The notes under the pieces are model-generated. The model saw only the letters and a list, made by a program, of their open reading frames with translations. It was not told the origin of the DNA and did not search any database. This document shows positions 14,216 to 24,897 of a stretch of 64,000 bases of DNA, piece by piece. Source of the stretch: Phalacrocorax aristotelis (lineage: Eukaryota > Chordata > Aves > Suliformes > Phalacrocoracidae); the NCBI RefSeq assembly GCF_949628215.1, contig NC_134310.1:11297401-11361400 (forward strand), in the 5' to 3' direction. Numbering within the stretch: the stretch's first letter is position 1; the number at the start of each line of letters is the position of its first letter. The translations under genes and the position numbers were made by a program.

Positions 14216-14263
14216 CTACAGCAAGTCCATTTTGGGTCTGTAATGTAGCAGTAGAGGTGCTTT
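14216..14263 (-). CDS. PCGF3: PCGF3 terminal coding exon
   Basis: The minus-strand acceptor cttgcag|AAAGCACC is followed by KAPLLLHYRPKMDLL and a TAG stop (14216-14218), the exact C-terminus expected for PCGF3. The exon is separated from its upstream neighbour by 21 kb holding copy A of the duplication, several CR1s, an LTR and one inverted-repeat arm. The 3' UTR must continue leftwards from 14215. Confidence 0.93.
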   Translation of the reverse strand, partial: KAPLLLHYRPKMDLL

Positions 14264-14796
14264 CTGCAAGACAGAATCATCAGACAGGTTAAGGGGCAAA
14301 ACCAAAATGAATGAATATACTTTATAAATAAAATTTATCTGCTTCATAAATGAAAGCTTAGAGAGACTATCAGCGTAGCTATATTCCAAAATTTCACCAA
14401 GATACCCCACCTACAGAGCCCCCCACCAAAAGAATCCTTCTACTTTTGTCTCAGTAATTAGTCATCCTAAGAGTAGCTAACTAACACAGACCATAATGGC
14501 ATAATAACAGGGCAAGTAAATAGCAATAGTCTCCAGAATGCTCCCCCAGTCTCAAACAATTCAGGAATTCTTCTGTGAATTTACCCATTGCTTTTCTAAA
14601 GCTATGTAAACTTTTAACACCTACAACATCCTGCATTACAGAGTTCTACAATTCCAGTTTACACAACATAAAGAATAGTGATTAAAGCCTCTTCTGCATG
14701 AATTTGTGTGAATTTGCTCTTTAGGTACTTATGTGTGTGCATGGCGCAATAGTTACCTGAAAAGAGCAGGACAAAGAGAGGAAAAGTACATGATGA
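14264..14796. other. PCGF3 intronic sequence
   Basis: AT-rich intron immediately upstream (minus strand) of the terminal exon; it includes the acceptor tract. Nothing else recognised. Confidence 0.5.
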
Positions 14797-15328
14797 GGAT
14801 CACAGAATGATTGAGGTTGGAAGCTCATCTGGTCCAACCCCACTGCTCAGGCACAGTCACCTAGAGCCAGCTGCCCAGGACTGTATCCAGATGGCTTTTG
14901 ACTATCTCCAAGGAGGGAGACTCCACAAAATCCCTGGGCAATCTGTGCCAGTGCTCAGTCACCCTCACAGTGAAAAAGTGTTTCCTGATGTTCAGACGGA
15001 ATTTCCTGTGTTTCAGCTTGTGCCCATTGCCTCTTGTCCTGTCATTGGGCATCACTGAAGAGAGCCTGACTCTGTCCTCTTGGCACCCTCCCTTCAGGTA
15101 TTTATATATGTTGATGAGATCCCCCCCAAGCTTTCTCTTCTCTAGGCTGAACAGTCCCAGGTGTCTCAGCCTTTCCTCATAGGAGAGATACTCTAGTCAC
15201 TTAATCATCTTCATGGCCCTTCACTGGACTCTCTCCAGTGTGTTCATGTCTCTCTTGTACTGGGGAGCCCAGAACTGGACACAGGACTCCAGGTGTGGCC
15301 TCACCAGTGCTGAGTAGAGCGGAGGGAA
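14797..15328 (-). mobile_element. CR1 LINE 3' fragment, antisense
   Basis: The minus strand reads a CR1 C-terminus and 3' UTR ([20 protein letters not shown]; ...tccaacctcaatcattctgtgatcc). It is in the same orientation as PCGF3. Its 5' end abuts the left edge of duplication copy A at 15329. Confidence 0.88.
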
Positions 15329-15519
15329 GCCCTTAAAGGGGGAGGGAGGACTCCTGAAACACAAGTACTGTTGAATGCACATTCTTACATTTCAATAAGA
15401 GCCAAATAGGTTGTAAAACCAGAGATTGCTGCAGTGGAATAGTGAGTTTAAACACAAAAGCAAAAGGTGTAATTAGTAAGAAAGCAATCCAGGTTTCTGA
15501 AAGGTGTTATGAATTTTAA

Positions 15520-16724
15520 CGCAGATGCTAGATGGGCCAACCATAGGTGACATACAGCTGGATCTACTACTCACCAAAAAGGAAGAACTTTCTGGGGACA
15601 TGATAATCAATGGCAGCCTTGGTTGTAGCAACCATGGAATAGTGAAGTTCAAGATCCTGAAGGGAGAGAGGGGATCAAGTAGCAGAGTACAGATCCCAGG
15701 CTTCAGTAGAGCAGAAATTTGCTTTTTCAGGAAGCTGGTAAGTGGGATCCCATGAGAGGCAGCTCTGAAGGGCAAAGGAGCTCAAGAGATGACAAGTCTT
15801 TAAGGACAACGTCCTCCAAGCACAAGAACAGTCCATGCCAATACTCAGAAAAATTAGTAGATGTAGCAGGGGACCATCTTGGCTAAACAGGGTGCTCATG
15901 AGAAAAAGGACATATACAGGAGGTGGAAGTGAAGACAGGCTACAGAAGAATATAGAAACATTGCCTGGGTATACAGGGATGGTTTGGGGAAAGCCAAAGC
16001 TCAGCTGGAGCTGAAACTGGCAAGGGACATCAAGGGCAACAAGAAGAACTTCTACTGCTACATTATCAATAAAAGAATAAGCAAGGAAAATGTGAGCCCA
16101 CTGCTGCATGGGGTGGACAATTAAGTGACTGCAGATAAAGTTGAGGTACTCGGTGCCGCCTTTGCCTTGGTTTTCACCAACAAGGTCTCCCAGGCCTTTT
16201 TGTGCCTAGAGACAGGGCTCAGGGCGAAGACAAACAGCCAGTAGCAGAGGAGGATCGAGTTAGGGATCTATTGAGAAATCTCAGCCCATACTAGTCCATG
16301 AGACTAGATGGGATGCATCCAAGGGTGCCACGAGAAGTTCCTGATGTCATTGCAAGGCCACACTATCACCACTGAAAGATCACAGAGATCAGGGAAGGTA
16401 GCCAATGACTGGAGAAATGTTGTACCCATCTTCAAAAAGGGCAAGAAGGACTATCTAGGGAACTAGAGGCCAGTCAGCCTCACTTTGGTGATCCCAGGGA
16501 AAGTCATGAAGTGAGTCCTCTTGGAGGCCATTTCTGGGCACATAAAGGCAAAGGTAAATCCATGCTGGCTATTCTCAGTCACCAAGGGGAAAAAAAAAAT
16601 CACGCTTGACCAACTTGATTGCCTTCTTTAATGAAATGACTAGATCATGATGGATGAGAAGAGAACGGTGGATGTTGTCAACCTTGACTTAAGCAATGCT
16701 TTCAGCACCATCTTGCACAGCATC
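15520..16724 (+). mobile_element. CR1 LINE, 5' segment split by provirus (copy A)
   Basis: Sense CR1 from the end of the endonuclease (GDIQLDLLLTKKEELSGDM, GSLGCSNHGIVKF) through a decayed linker and RT fingers to the ...cttgcacaGCATC site, where the provirus inserted. It resumes at 23249 in register (gcatccttgtatcc). Many stops. Confidence 0.88.
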
Positions 16725-17224
16725 TGTGCTGGTTTTGGCTGAGAAGGGGCTAATTCTCCTCACTGTGGGGGTCGGCTACCTTTCCAGCTTCCCGCGCTCT
16801 GCCACGTGGCGTGGCAGGGGGGGCTGGGAGGGGCAGGGCCATGGTGGGGGCGGCTGACCCCGACTGGCCAATGGCAGGTACATTCCATACCATGTGACAC
16901 CTTGACCAGTATATTGAGGGGGGGCAGTTCGCGGCTCGGGAGCGGCACGGCGTCGGGTCGGCGGTCGGTGAGCGGCTGCGTCGCGTGCGGTTTGTTCCGG
17001 CAGTTCGTTCCCCCTCTCCCCTCCCTTCCCCCCTCCCCCGGGGCTTTGCGCCTCTCGTTGTTCTCCTTTGCATTGCATTTCTGTTGTTGTTTCTTTTAAT
17101 TTTAATTATTAAACTGTTCTTATCCCGACCCACGAGCGTTACCCTTCTGATTCTCTTCCCCATCTACTGGTGGGGGAGTGAGCGAGCGACTGTGTGGGGC
17201 TGAGCTGCCGGCTAAACCACGACA
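16725..17224 (+). repeat. 5' LTR of provirus, copy A
   Basis: A 500-bp LTR, TG...CA. A CCAAT box (16868-16872) lies about 40 bp upstream of a TATA-like gtatattgag (16909-16917); then comes a very GC-rich transcribed region and an ATTAAA polyadenylation-type signal (17108-17113) before ctgttcttatcccgaccc. Confidence 0.92.
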
Positions 17225-17231
17225 GTCTTTT

Positions 17232-17249
17232 TGGCGCCCAACGTGGGGC
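17232..17249 (+). promoter_or_regulatory. Primer binding site, tRNA-Lys type (copy A)
   Basis: TGGCGCCCAACGTGGGGC, 7 bp after the LTR, is a perfect 18-nt complement to the 3' end of tRNA-Lys(CUU), as used by betaretrovirus/ERVK-type elements. Confidence 0.85.
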
Positions 17250-17289
17250 TCAAGGGTTGGAGATAATAACAGCTGCTGGTCACAGCACC

Positions 17290-18159
17290 ATGTTGTCCTT
17301 TTTGCAGTTGGTGTTAAAGATTGGTGTCGGTTTGTTTAGTCTGCTGTGTTCTGCTGTGATTAGTAACGTTTTGCCTACAAGATTTGTTATACAAACACTG
17401 TTTTTCAACTTTATCTGGTATTTGGGGTTTTTGCTGAAACCATTACTGTACTTTGGATACCACCTTGTTGAGGCAATTAGCAATTATACCTCCTCCTCGG
17501 AGAGATTTTATATGGAGGAAATACAGAATGGTATCTTTGCAACTTTGTTCTATGATGTCTGTGCCTCTATTACAACAACATTGTTGTATCTTGAACATCC
17601 TTGGGTGGTTAAGCTGCACTTATTGTTAGTTTTTGGGCATGCTGTTTTGGTTTTGACTAAGCAACTTCAGAATATCACCCAGAAATCTGCCCCGAGGCTT
17701 GATAGTTACGAGTGGCAGGGCATTTGGGATAGCATGGGCAAATACCTAGGGCAGTGGGCACCCCCAGTGTTTTGGAGTTTCACCCCCGAACAAGTGCAGA
17801 ATCCTAAATACCTAGCAGAATATTTGGAGAAAGTATGTTGTTACGCTGGGAACTCCAGAGAGACACAGATAACTGCAACGTGCTGGGGCCTGGCCCATGC
17901 ATACCGAGCCCTGCTCAACAGTATTCAGTGCCCCCAAGGGGAAGAGAAGGTCTCTGGATTGAAATGCAAAGTGACTGGCACTGTAGACAATCCAGCCCTG
18001 AGGACAGGCACTGCAGCCACTCAAACCCCCACGACAGGTACTGGAGATGGCTCAGAAAATAAACCTGTACCAGTATCAGTTGCCCCCATACACAAGGCGA
18101 AATATTGGAAGCAGACATCAACTCTTTTAGAACGAGATGATGAAGAAGCAGGGCCATAA
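17290..18159 (+). CDS. ERV gag N-terminal region with hydrophobic segments (copy A)
   Basis: An open frame of 290 codons. I chose the ATG at 17290 (A at -3) because the frame upstream runs through the PBS and LTR. The first ~130 residues are strikingly hydrophobic, with three to four possible membrane segments (near residues 2-25, 35-58, 85-103 and 108-124). A globular part follows (WQGIWDSMGKYLGQWAPPVF ... ATCWGLAHAYRALLNS), then a Ser/Thr/Pro-rich tail. It ends at TAA 18157, but the same frame continues into capsid-like sequence at 18223, so it is probably the N-terminal part of one gag gene. It is not similar to any matrix domain I recognise. Confidence 0.7.
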   Translation: MLSFLQLVLKIGVGLFSLLCSAVISNVLPTRFVIQTLFFNFIWYLGFLLKPLLYFGYHLVEAISNYTSSSERFYMEEIQNGIFATLFYDVCASITTTLLYLEHPWVVKLHLLLVFGHAVLVLTKQLQNITQKSAPRLDSYEWQGIWDSMGKYLGQWAPPVFWSFTPEQVQNPKYLAEYLEKVCCYAGNSRETQITATCWGLAHAYRALLNSIQCPQGEEKVSGLKCKVTGTVDNPALRTGTAATQTPTTGTGDGSENKPVPVSVAPIHKAKYWKQTSTLLERDDEEAGP

Positions 18160-19159
18160 CGGGGAGAGGAGGAAGAAGTCATAAATGAAATAGAGACCAC
18201 CTGATCCCTGTCCTTAAGTGAGTTGCGAGATATGCAAAAAGATTATAGCCGTCGTTCAGGTGAACACATTGTCACCTGGCTGCTCTCATGCTGGGATAAT
18301 GGGGCCAGTAGCCTGGAACTAGAGGGAAAAGCAGCCAAACAATTGGGATCCCTTTCTGGGGAAGGGGGCGTTGACAAAGCAATTGGGGAAAAAAACACAA
18401 GCCCTCAGCCTCTGGAGGCGACTCCTGTCTGGAGTGAAGGAAAGGTATCCCTTTAAAGAAGATGTTACATATCGCCCAGGAAAATAGACAACTATGGAGA
18501 AAGGCATCCAGTATCTAAGGGAATTAGCTGTGCTTGAGGTGATTTATGGTGACCAGGACGATCAACGGTCATCCAAAGATCCAGATGAAGCCGAGTGCAC
18601 ACGACCCATGCGGCGGAAGTTTGTACGGAGCGCACCATCTTCGCATGCAAACTCGTTGGAAGTAATGTCCTGGAAAGATGACGAGACACCAGCGGTGGTG
18701 GAGGTGATTGATAGACTCCGGGATTATGAAACAAATATCTCTTCCTCGCTCGTCTCTGCTGTGGAGAAACTATCCCAAGAGGTCCAGCAACTCAAAGAAG
18801 ATCTGTCCTACTCCCCACCTCGACAGAGTAGTGTCTCAGCTGTTAGGAATAAGCGTCCTTTGGCTCAAAGAAGGGGATACACACCACGGGCCACCCTATG
18901 GTTCTACCTGCGTGACCATGGAGAGGACATGATGAGGTGGGATGGCAAGCCTACCTCGACCCTAGAGGCACGAGTGCATGAACTGCAAGGAAGAAGAGTC
19001 ACTCAGGGAGGCTCTTCCAGGAAAGCTGCTGCTCCAGTTTCCAGTGAGCAAGTCCCCAGACAGAGGAGTAAAAGCGCTGATTTTATTTCTAAGTGTAATA
19101 GAGGGACTCCTGATTCACATTTACAGGAAGTGAGTTGTGACTGCCATGATCAGGACTAG
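18160..19159 (+). pseudogene. ERV gag capsid/C-terminal region, broken (copy A)
   Basis: Continues in frame after the TAA at 18157, with another stop TGA at 18202. 18223-18456 carries an ERVL-type capsid motif (GEHIVTWLLSCWDNGASSLE). A frameshift near 18390 moves the reading to another frame, which has a TAG at 18484 and is then open 18494-19159: a coiled-coil-like stretch (AVEKLSQEVQQLKEDL) and basic segments, with no CCHC zinc knuckle seen. It ends at TAG 19157-19159, in the same frame as the downstream protease. Function in an active element would be virion assembly; this copy cannot make an intact Gag. Confidence 0.8.
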
Positions 19160-19609
19160 AGGGGCCCTGCCTCCAGCCAGGTGGAGGAAAGGGATAACCG
19201 GGCTTACTGGACTGTGTGGATCCGATGGCCTGGCACGGCCGACCCACAGGAGTATAAAGCTTTAGTGGACGCCGGCGCACAGTGCACCTTAATGCCATCA
19301 AACTATATAGGGGCAGAACCCATTAGCATTGCTGGAGTGACAGGGGGATCCCAAGAGCTAACTGTATTGGAGGCCAAAGTGAGCCTAACTGGCAATGAGT
19401 GGCAAAAGCACCCCATTGTGACTGGCCCAGAGGCTCCGTGCATCCTTGGCATAGACTACCTCAGGAGAGGGTATTTCAAGGACCCAAAAGACTACAAGTG
19501 GGCTTTTGGTGTCGCTGCCTTGGAGACGGAGGAAACTAAACAGCTGTCTACCTTGCCTGGCCTCTCGAAGGACCCTTCTGTTGTGGGGTTGCTGAGGGTC
19601 AAAGAATAA
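19160..19609 (+). pseudogene. ERV aspartic protease (copy A)
   Basis: Open between the gag TAG and a TAA at 19607. It contains ALVDAGAQCTLMP as the active-site box and ILGIDYL as the C-terminal flap-partner motif. The active-site triplet reads DAG where retroviral proteases have DTG or DSG, a change at a key residue. It is in the same frame as gag upstream and RT downstream. Confidence 0.82.
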
Positions 19610-22345
19610 CAGGTGCCAATCGCCACCACAACAGTGCACCGGCAGCAATATCGCACCAACAGAGACACTCTGATCCCCATCCATGAGCCCATTCACCAAC
19701 TGAGGAGCCAAGGAGTCATCAGTAAGACCCACTCACCCTTTAACAGTCCCATATGGCCAGTGCGGAAGTCTAATGGAGAGTGGAGACTAACAGTAGACTA
19801 TCGTGGCCTGATCGAAGTCACTCCACCGTTGAGTGCTGCTGTGCCAGACACGCTAGAACTTCAATACGAACTGGAGTCAAAGGCAGCCAAGTGGTATGCC
19901 ACAATTGATATCGCTAATGCATTCTTCTGCATCCCTCTGGCAGCAGAGTGCAGGCCACAGTTTGCTTTCACATGGAGGGGCGTCCAGTACACCTGGAATC
20001 GACTGCCCCAGGGGTGGAAACACAGTCCTACCATTTGCCATGGACTGATTCAGACTGTACTGGAACAAGGAGAAGCTCCAGAACACCTTCAATACATTGA
20101 TGACATCATCGTGTGGGGCAACACAGCAGAAGTAGTTTTTGAGAAAGGAGAGAAAATAGTCCAAATCCTTCTGAAGGCTGGTTTTGCCATAAAACAAAGT
20201 AAGGTGAAGGGACCCGCACGAGAATCCAGTTCTTAGGAATCAAATGGCAAGATGGTCGTCGTCAGATTCCAATGGATGTGATCAACAAAATAGCAGCCAT
20301 GTCTCCACCAACTAGCAAAAAGGAAACACAAGCTTTCTTGGGCGTTGTGGGTTTTTGGAGAATGCATATTCCAAATTACAGTATGATTGTAAGCCCTCTC
20401 TATCAAGTGACCCGGAAAAAGAATGATTTCAAATGGGGCCCTGAGCAACGACAAGCCTTTGAACAGATTAAACGAGAAATAGTTCATGCAGTAGCCCTTG
20501 GGCCAGTCCAGGCAGGACAAGATGTAAAAAATGTGCTCTACACTGCAGCCGGGGAGAATGGCCCTACCTGGAGCCTCTGGCAGAAAGCACATGGGGAGAC
20601 CCGAGGTCGACCCCTAGGGTTTTGGAGTCGGGGATACAGAGGGTCCGAAGCCCGCTATACTCCAACTGAAAAAGAGATATTGGCAGCATATGAAGGGGTT
20701 CGAGCTGCTTCAGAAGTGGTTGGTACTGAGGCACAGTTGCTCCTGGCACCCCGACTGCCAGTGCTGGGCTGGATGTTCAAAGGAAACGTCCCCTCTACAC
20801 ACCATGCAACTGATGCTACGTGGAGTAAATGGGTTGCACTGATCACCCAGCGGGCTCGAGTAGGAAACCCCAGTCGCCCAGGAATCTTGGAAGTGATTAT
20901 GGACTGGCCAGAAGGCAAAGATTTTGGATTATCACCAGAGGAGGAGGTGACATGTGCTGAAGAAGCCCCACTCTATAACAAACTGCCAGAAGATGAAAAG
21001 CAATATGCCCTGTTCACCGATGGGTCCTGTCGCCTTGTGGGAAAGCACCGGAGATGGAAGGCTGCTGTTTGGAGTTTTATACGGCAAGTCACAGAAACTG
21101 CTGGAGGAGAAGGTGAATCGAGCCAGTCTGCAGAGGTAAAGGCCATCCAGCTGGCCTTAGACATTGCTGAACGGGAAAAGTGGCCAGTGCTCTATCTCTA
21201 TACTGACTCCTGGATGGTGGCAAACGCCCTGTGGGGCTGGCTGCAGCAGTGGAAGCAAAGCAACTGGCAGCGCAGAGGCAAACCCATCTGGGCTGTCACA
21301 TTGTGGCAAGATATTGCTGCCCGGGTAGAGAACCTGGTTGTAAAGGTACGGCATGTGGATGCTCACGTCCCCAAGAGTCAGGCCACTGAAGAACATCGGA
21401 ACAACCAGCAGGTAGATCAGGCTGCCAGGATTGAAGTGGCTGAGGTGGATCTGGACTGGCAACATAAGGGTGAACTATTTCTAGCTCGATGGGCCCATGA
21501 CACCTCAGGCCATCAAGGGAGAGATGCAACATACAGGTGGGCTCGTGATCGAGGGGTGGACTTGACCATGGATGTTATTGCACAGGTTATCCACGAATGT
21601 GACACATGCGCTGCAATCAAGCAAGCGAAGCGGGTAAAGCCTCTGCGGTATGGGGGACGATGGCTGAAATATAAATATGGGGAGGCCTGGCAAATTGACT
21701 ATATCACACTCCCACAAACCCGTCAAGGCAAGCGCCATGTGCTTACAATGGTAGAAACGACGACCGGCTGGCTGGAAACATATCCTGTCCCCCACGCCAC
21801 TGCCGGGAACACTATCCTGGGTCTCGAAAAACAAGTACTGTGGCGACATGGCACCCCAGAGAGAATTGAGTCAGACAATGGGACTCATTTCCGAAATAAT
21901 CTCATAGACACCTGGGCCAAAGAGCATGGCATTGAGTGGGTGTATCACATCCCCTATCACGCACCAGCCTCTGGGAAAATTGGACGGTACAATGGACTGT
22001 TAAAGACTACACTGAGAGCAATGGGGGGGTGGAACATTCAAGCACTGGGATACACATTTAGCAAAAGCCACGTGGTTAGTCAACACGAGGGGATCTGCCA
22101 ATCGAGCTGGCCCTGCCCAGTCAGAAATCCTACATACTGTGGAAGGGGATAGAGTCCCTGTAGTGCATGCAAAAAGTATGCTGGGCAAAACATTCTGGGT
22201 TCTTCCTGCCTCAGGCAAAGGCAAACCCATTCGTGGGATTGCTTTTGCTCGAGGACCTGGGTGCACTTGGTAGGTGATGCGGGAGGATGGAGAAATCCGA
22301 TGTGTGCCTCTAGGGGATTTGATTTTGGGCGAAAACAGTCAATGA
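19610..22345 (+). pseudogene. ERV pol: RT, RNase H, integrase (copy A)
   Basis: RT: 19610-20236 with ATIDIANAFF, LPQGWKHSPT and the YIDD catalytic box. A one-base frameshift near 20225 passes to the frame of 20272-22152, which holds the connection, RNase H (FTDGS, SAEVKAIQLAL, YTDSWMV) and integrase (HHCC zinc finger H-H-C-C from about 21495 to 21607; core Asp in WQIDYITLP; Asp in SDNGTHF). The third catalytic position (GKIGRYNG, about 21980) is Gly, not Glu. A second frameshift near 22060 moves the integrase C-terminus to another frame ending TGA 22345, itself interrupted by TAG near 22273. ERVL-like by motif style. Confidence 0.88.
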
Positions 22346-22749
22346 ACTGAATGGCACAATGTGAACTGCTATATAATATTGTGTGTCACCTCTGTGTTGT
22401 ATCAATGATATCAGAGTACGAGCCTCCCAACCCACGGAAGATAAACTATGAAACAAGCCGTGCAGCAGTGATGGAACGATGACTGACTCGGTATGCAGCA
22501 ACCCAACGCCACACACCATCTCTCCCACCCGGAAAGACTGATACGACAGATGCAGCCCAGAGTCACGGACTGGGTGAACTCAATGGACATTTTAGTGGAC
22601 ATTTTACAGGGAAGGTCCATAGACTAAGGGAATGATGTCTGTGTATTATGTTAAAGGATGGGAAGGGGAGGGGTGGTGGTTGGTACGGTTGTATTGCATC
22701 ATATGGGACCTGGGCATGGTGTAAATGGTATGGAATAAGGGGTGGAGAA
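22346..22749 (+). other. 3' untranslated region of provirus with polypurine tract (copy A)
   Basis: No env-like ORF. A purine-rich stretch lies at about 22652-22675 and the tract aaggggtggagaa (22737-22749) directly abuts the 3' LTR, where plus-strand priming is expected. Confidence 0.7.
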
Positions 22750-23248
22750 TGTGCTGGTTTTGGCTGAGAAGGGGTTAATTCTCCTCACTGTGGGGGTCAG
22801 CTACCTTTCCAGCTTCCCGCGCTCTGCCACGTGGCGTGGCAGGGGGGGCTGGGAGGGGCAGGGACATGGTGGGGGCGGCTGACCCCGACTGGCCAATGGC
22901 AGGTTCATTCCATACCATGTGACACCATGACCAGTATATTGAGGGGGGGCAGTTCGCGGCTCGGGAGCGGCGCGGCGTCGGGTCGGCGGTCGGTGAGCGG
23001 CTGCGTCGCGTGCGGTTTGTTCCGGCGGTTCGTTCCCCCCTCCCCTCCCTTCCCCCCTCCCCCGGGGCTTTGCGCCTCTCATTGTTCTCCTTTACATTGC
23101 ATTTCTGTTGTTGTTTCTTTTAATTTTAATTATTAAACTGTTCTTATCCCAACCCACGAGCGTTACCCTTCTGATTCTCTTCCCCATCTACCGGTGGGGG
23201 AGTGAGCGAGCGACTGTGTGGGGCTGAGCTGCCGGCTAAACCACGACA
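22750..23248 (+). repeat. 3' LTR of provirus, copy A
   Basis: 499 bp, same structure as the 5' LTR; about 12 differences from it by eye. Followed by the GCATC duplication and the rest of the interrupted CR1. Confidence 0.92.
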
Positions 23249-23822
23249 GCATCCTTGTATCCAAATTGGAACATTATGATCTGGATGGGTGGACTACCTG
23301 ATGAGTGAAGACCCAGGTGGATTGTGAGGCTCAGAGGGGAGCGGTTAATGGGTTGTACCCTACACAGAGGCCAGTGACATGTGGAGCATTGCACGGGTCT
23401 ATCCTGGGACCTGTGCTGTTGAATGTCTTTATCAGTGACCTGGAGGAGGAGACAGAATCCACTATCCATCAAGCTTGTGGATGACTCCAAACTGAGGGAG
23501 TGCAGCTGACACACTCGAGGACGGGGCTGCCATTCAGAGGGACCTCGACAGGCTAGAAGGATGAGGTGACAAGAATCTCATTAAATTCAAGATCAACGGC
23601 AAAGTCACAAGATATTACAAGCTGGGTAGCAGGTCTACTGAAAAGGACCCGGGGGTCCTGGTTGAAAGCAAGTTGAACATGAGTCAGCAGTGTGCTCTGG
23701 CAGTGATGAAGCCTAACAGGATATTGGGGTGTATCAACAGAAGCACAGCCAGTAAACTGAACAAACTCAATGGAACAATGTCCAAGTGGAAAGCAGTGAT
23801 AAGTGGTGTCCCTCAAGGATCC
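23249..23822 (+). mobile_element. CR1 LINE segments downstream of provirus (copy A)
   Basis: 23249-23753 resumes the CR1 broken at 16724 (palm and thumb; [20 protein letters not shown]). From about 23770 a second CR1 begins (aatgtccaagtggaaagc ... ccctcaaggatcc) and is itself cut by the solo LTR at 23823. Confidence 0.83.
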
Positions 23823-24437
23823 TGTCATGGTTTCAGCTGGGATAGAGTTAATTTTCTTCACTCTAGCTGGTATAGTGCTGTGCTTTGAAATTAGCAGGGG
23901 AAAAAAAAATCCTGTTGAGATAACACACAGATGTTTAGGCTGTTGCTGGGTAGCGCTTATACTAGTCAAGGACATGTCCAGCCTCCCATGCTCTGCTGGG
24001 TGCACAAGAAGCTGGGAGGGGAGGGGGCACAGCTAAGAGAGCGGATTCAAAATGACCAAAGGGATATTCCATATCATGTAACGTCATGCCCAGTATGCTA
24101 CCTGGGAGGGGCTGGCCGGGGGAGGGAGGGAGCAATCGCGGCTCGGGGACGGGCAGCGTCGGTTGGCGGGTGGTGAGCGGCTGTATCGTTCGTGTTTCTG
24201 CATTTTTTTTTCCTGTTTTCCCTTTCCTTCCTTTTCCCTTTTATTATATTAACATTATTGTCATTATTATCATAATCATTTATCATCATCATTTTATTGT
24301 AATCATTAAACTGTGCTTATCTCAACCCACAAGTTCTTTCGCTCGTCCGATTCTCTTCCCCATCCCACAGGGGTGGGGGGGGATGTGAGCGAGCAGCTGC
24401 GTGGTGTTCAGTTGCCAACTGAGGCTGAACCACGACA
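23823..24437 (+). mobile_element. Solo LTR, TGTCATGG family (copy A)
   Basis: A 615-bp TGTCATGG...ACGACA element with flanking 5-bp duplication GATCC (23818-23822 and 24438-24442), inserted in CR1 RT at the PQGS-type site. It contains a long AT-rich ttatt/catc tract and the shared attaaactgtgcttatctca motif. A closely related copy is at 61705-62309. A solo LTR arises by LTR-LTR recombination. Confidence 0.9.
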
Positions 24438-24897
24438 GATCCATACTGGGACCAATACTATTTAATATCTTCATCAACAACATAGACAGTAGGATTGAGC
24501 GCACCCTCAGCAAGTTTGCAGACGCCAAGCTGAGTGGTGCAGTTGATATGCTAGAGGGAAGGACTGCCATCCAGAGGAACTTTGACAGGCTTGAGCAGTG
24601 GGCCCCTGTGAACCTCATGAAGTTCAACAAGGCCAAGTGCAGGGTCCCATGCCTGGGCTGGGGCAATCCCCAATACCAGTACATACTGGGGGATGAATGG
24701 ATTGAGAGCAGCCCTGTGGAGGAGGACTCAGGGATATACTGGTGGATGAAAAATTGGACGGGAGCCAACAATGTGTGCTTGAAGCCCAGAAAGCTAATCA
24801 TATCCTGGGCTGCATCAAAAGAAATGTGGACAGCAGGTCAAGGGCGGTCATTCTCCCCCTCTGCTCTCATGAGACCCCACCTGGAGTACTGCTGAGT
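24438..24897 (+). mobile_element. CR1 LINE, RT palm/thumb (copy A)
   Basis: Continues the CR1 interrupted by the solo [23 protein letters not shown], then a FADA box in place of FADD, to MRPHLEYC. It stops abruptly at about 24897 where antisense CR1 begins. Confidence 0.85.

Larger units (their letters stand above)
16725..23248 (+). mobile_element. ERVL-like provirus, copy A
   Basis: A complete provirus, LTR-gag-pro-RT-RNase H-integrase-LTR, 6.52 kb, with no env ORF. It is flanked by the 5-bp target duplication GCATC (16720-16724 and 23249-23253) inside a CR1. The 5-bp duplication and pol sequence features suit class III (ERVL-like) elements. LTRs begin TGTGCTGG and end ACGACA. By eye the two LTRs differ at about 12 of 500 positions (~2.4%). 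Coding regions are broken by stops and frameshifts (see parts). It is antisense to PCGF3. Confidence 0.92.

Noticed and set aside
16900..17110. CpG-island promoter of a host gene in the GC-rich stretch
   Set aside because: The stretch is the transcribed part of the provirus LTR and recurs in all copies of the family.
22346..22749. Possible env gene in the provirus
   Set aside because: Only short frames, no signal peptide or transmembrane/fusion motif; treated as 3' untranslated region.
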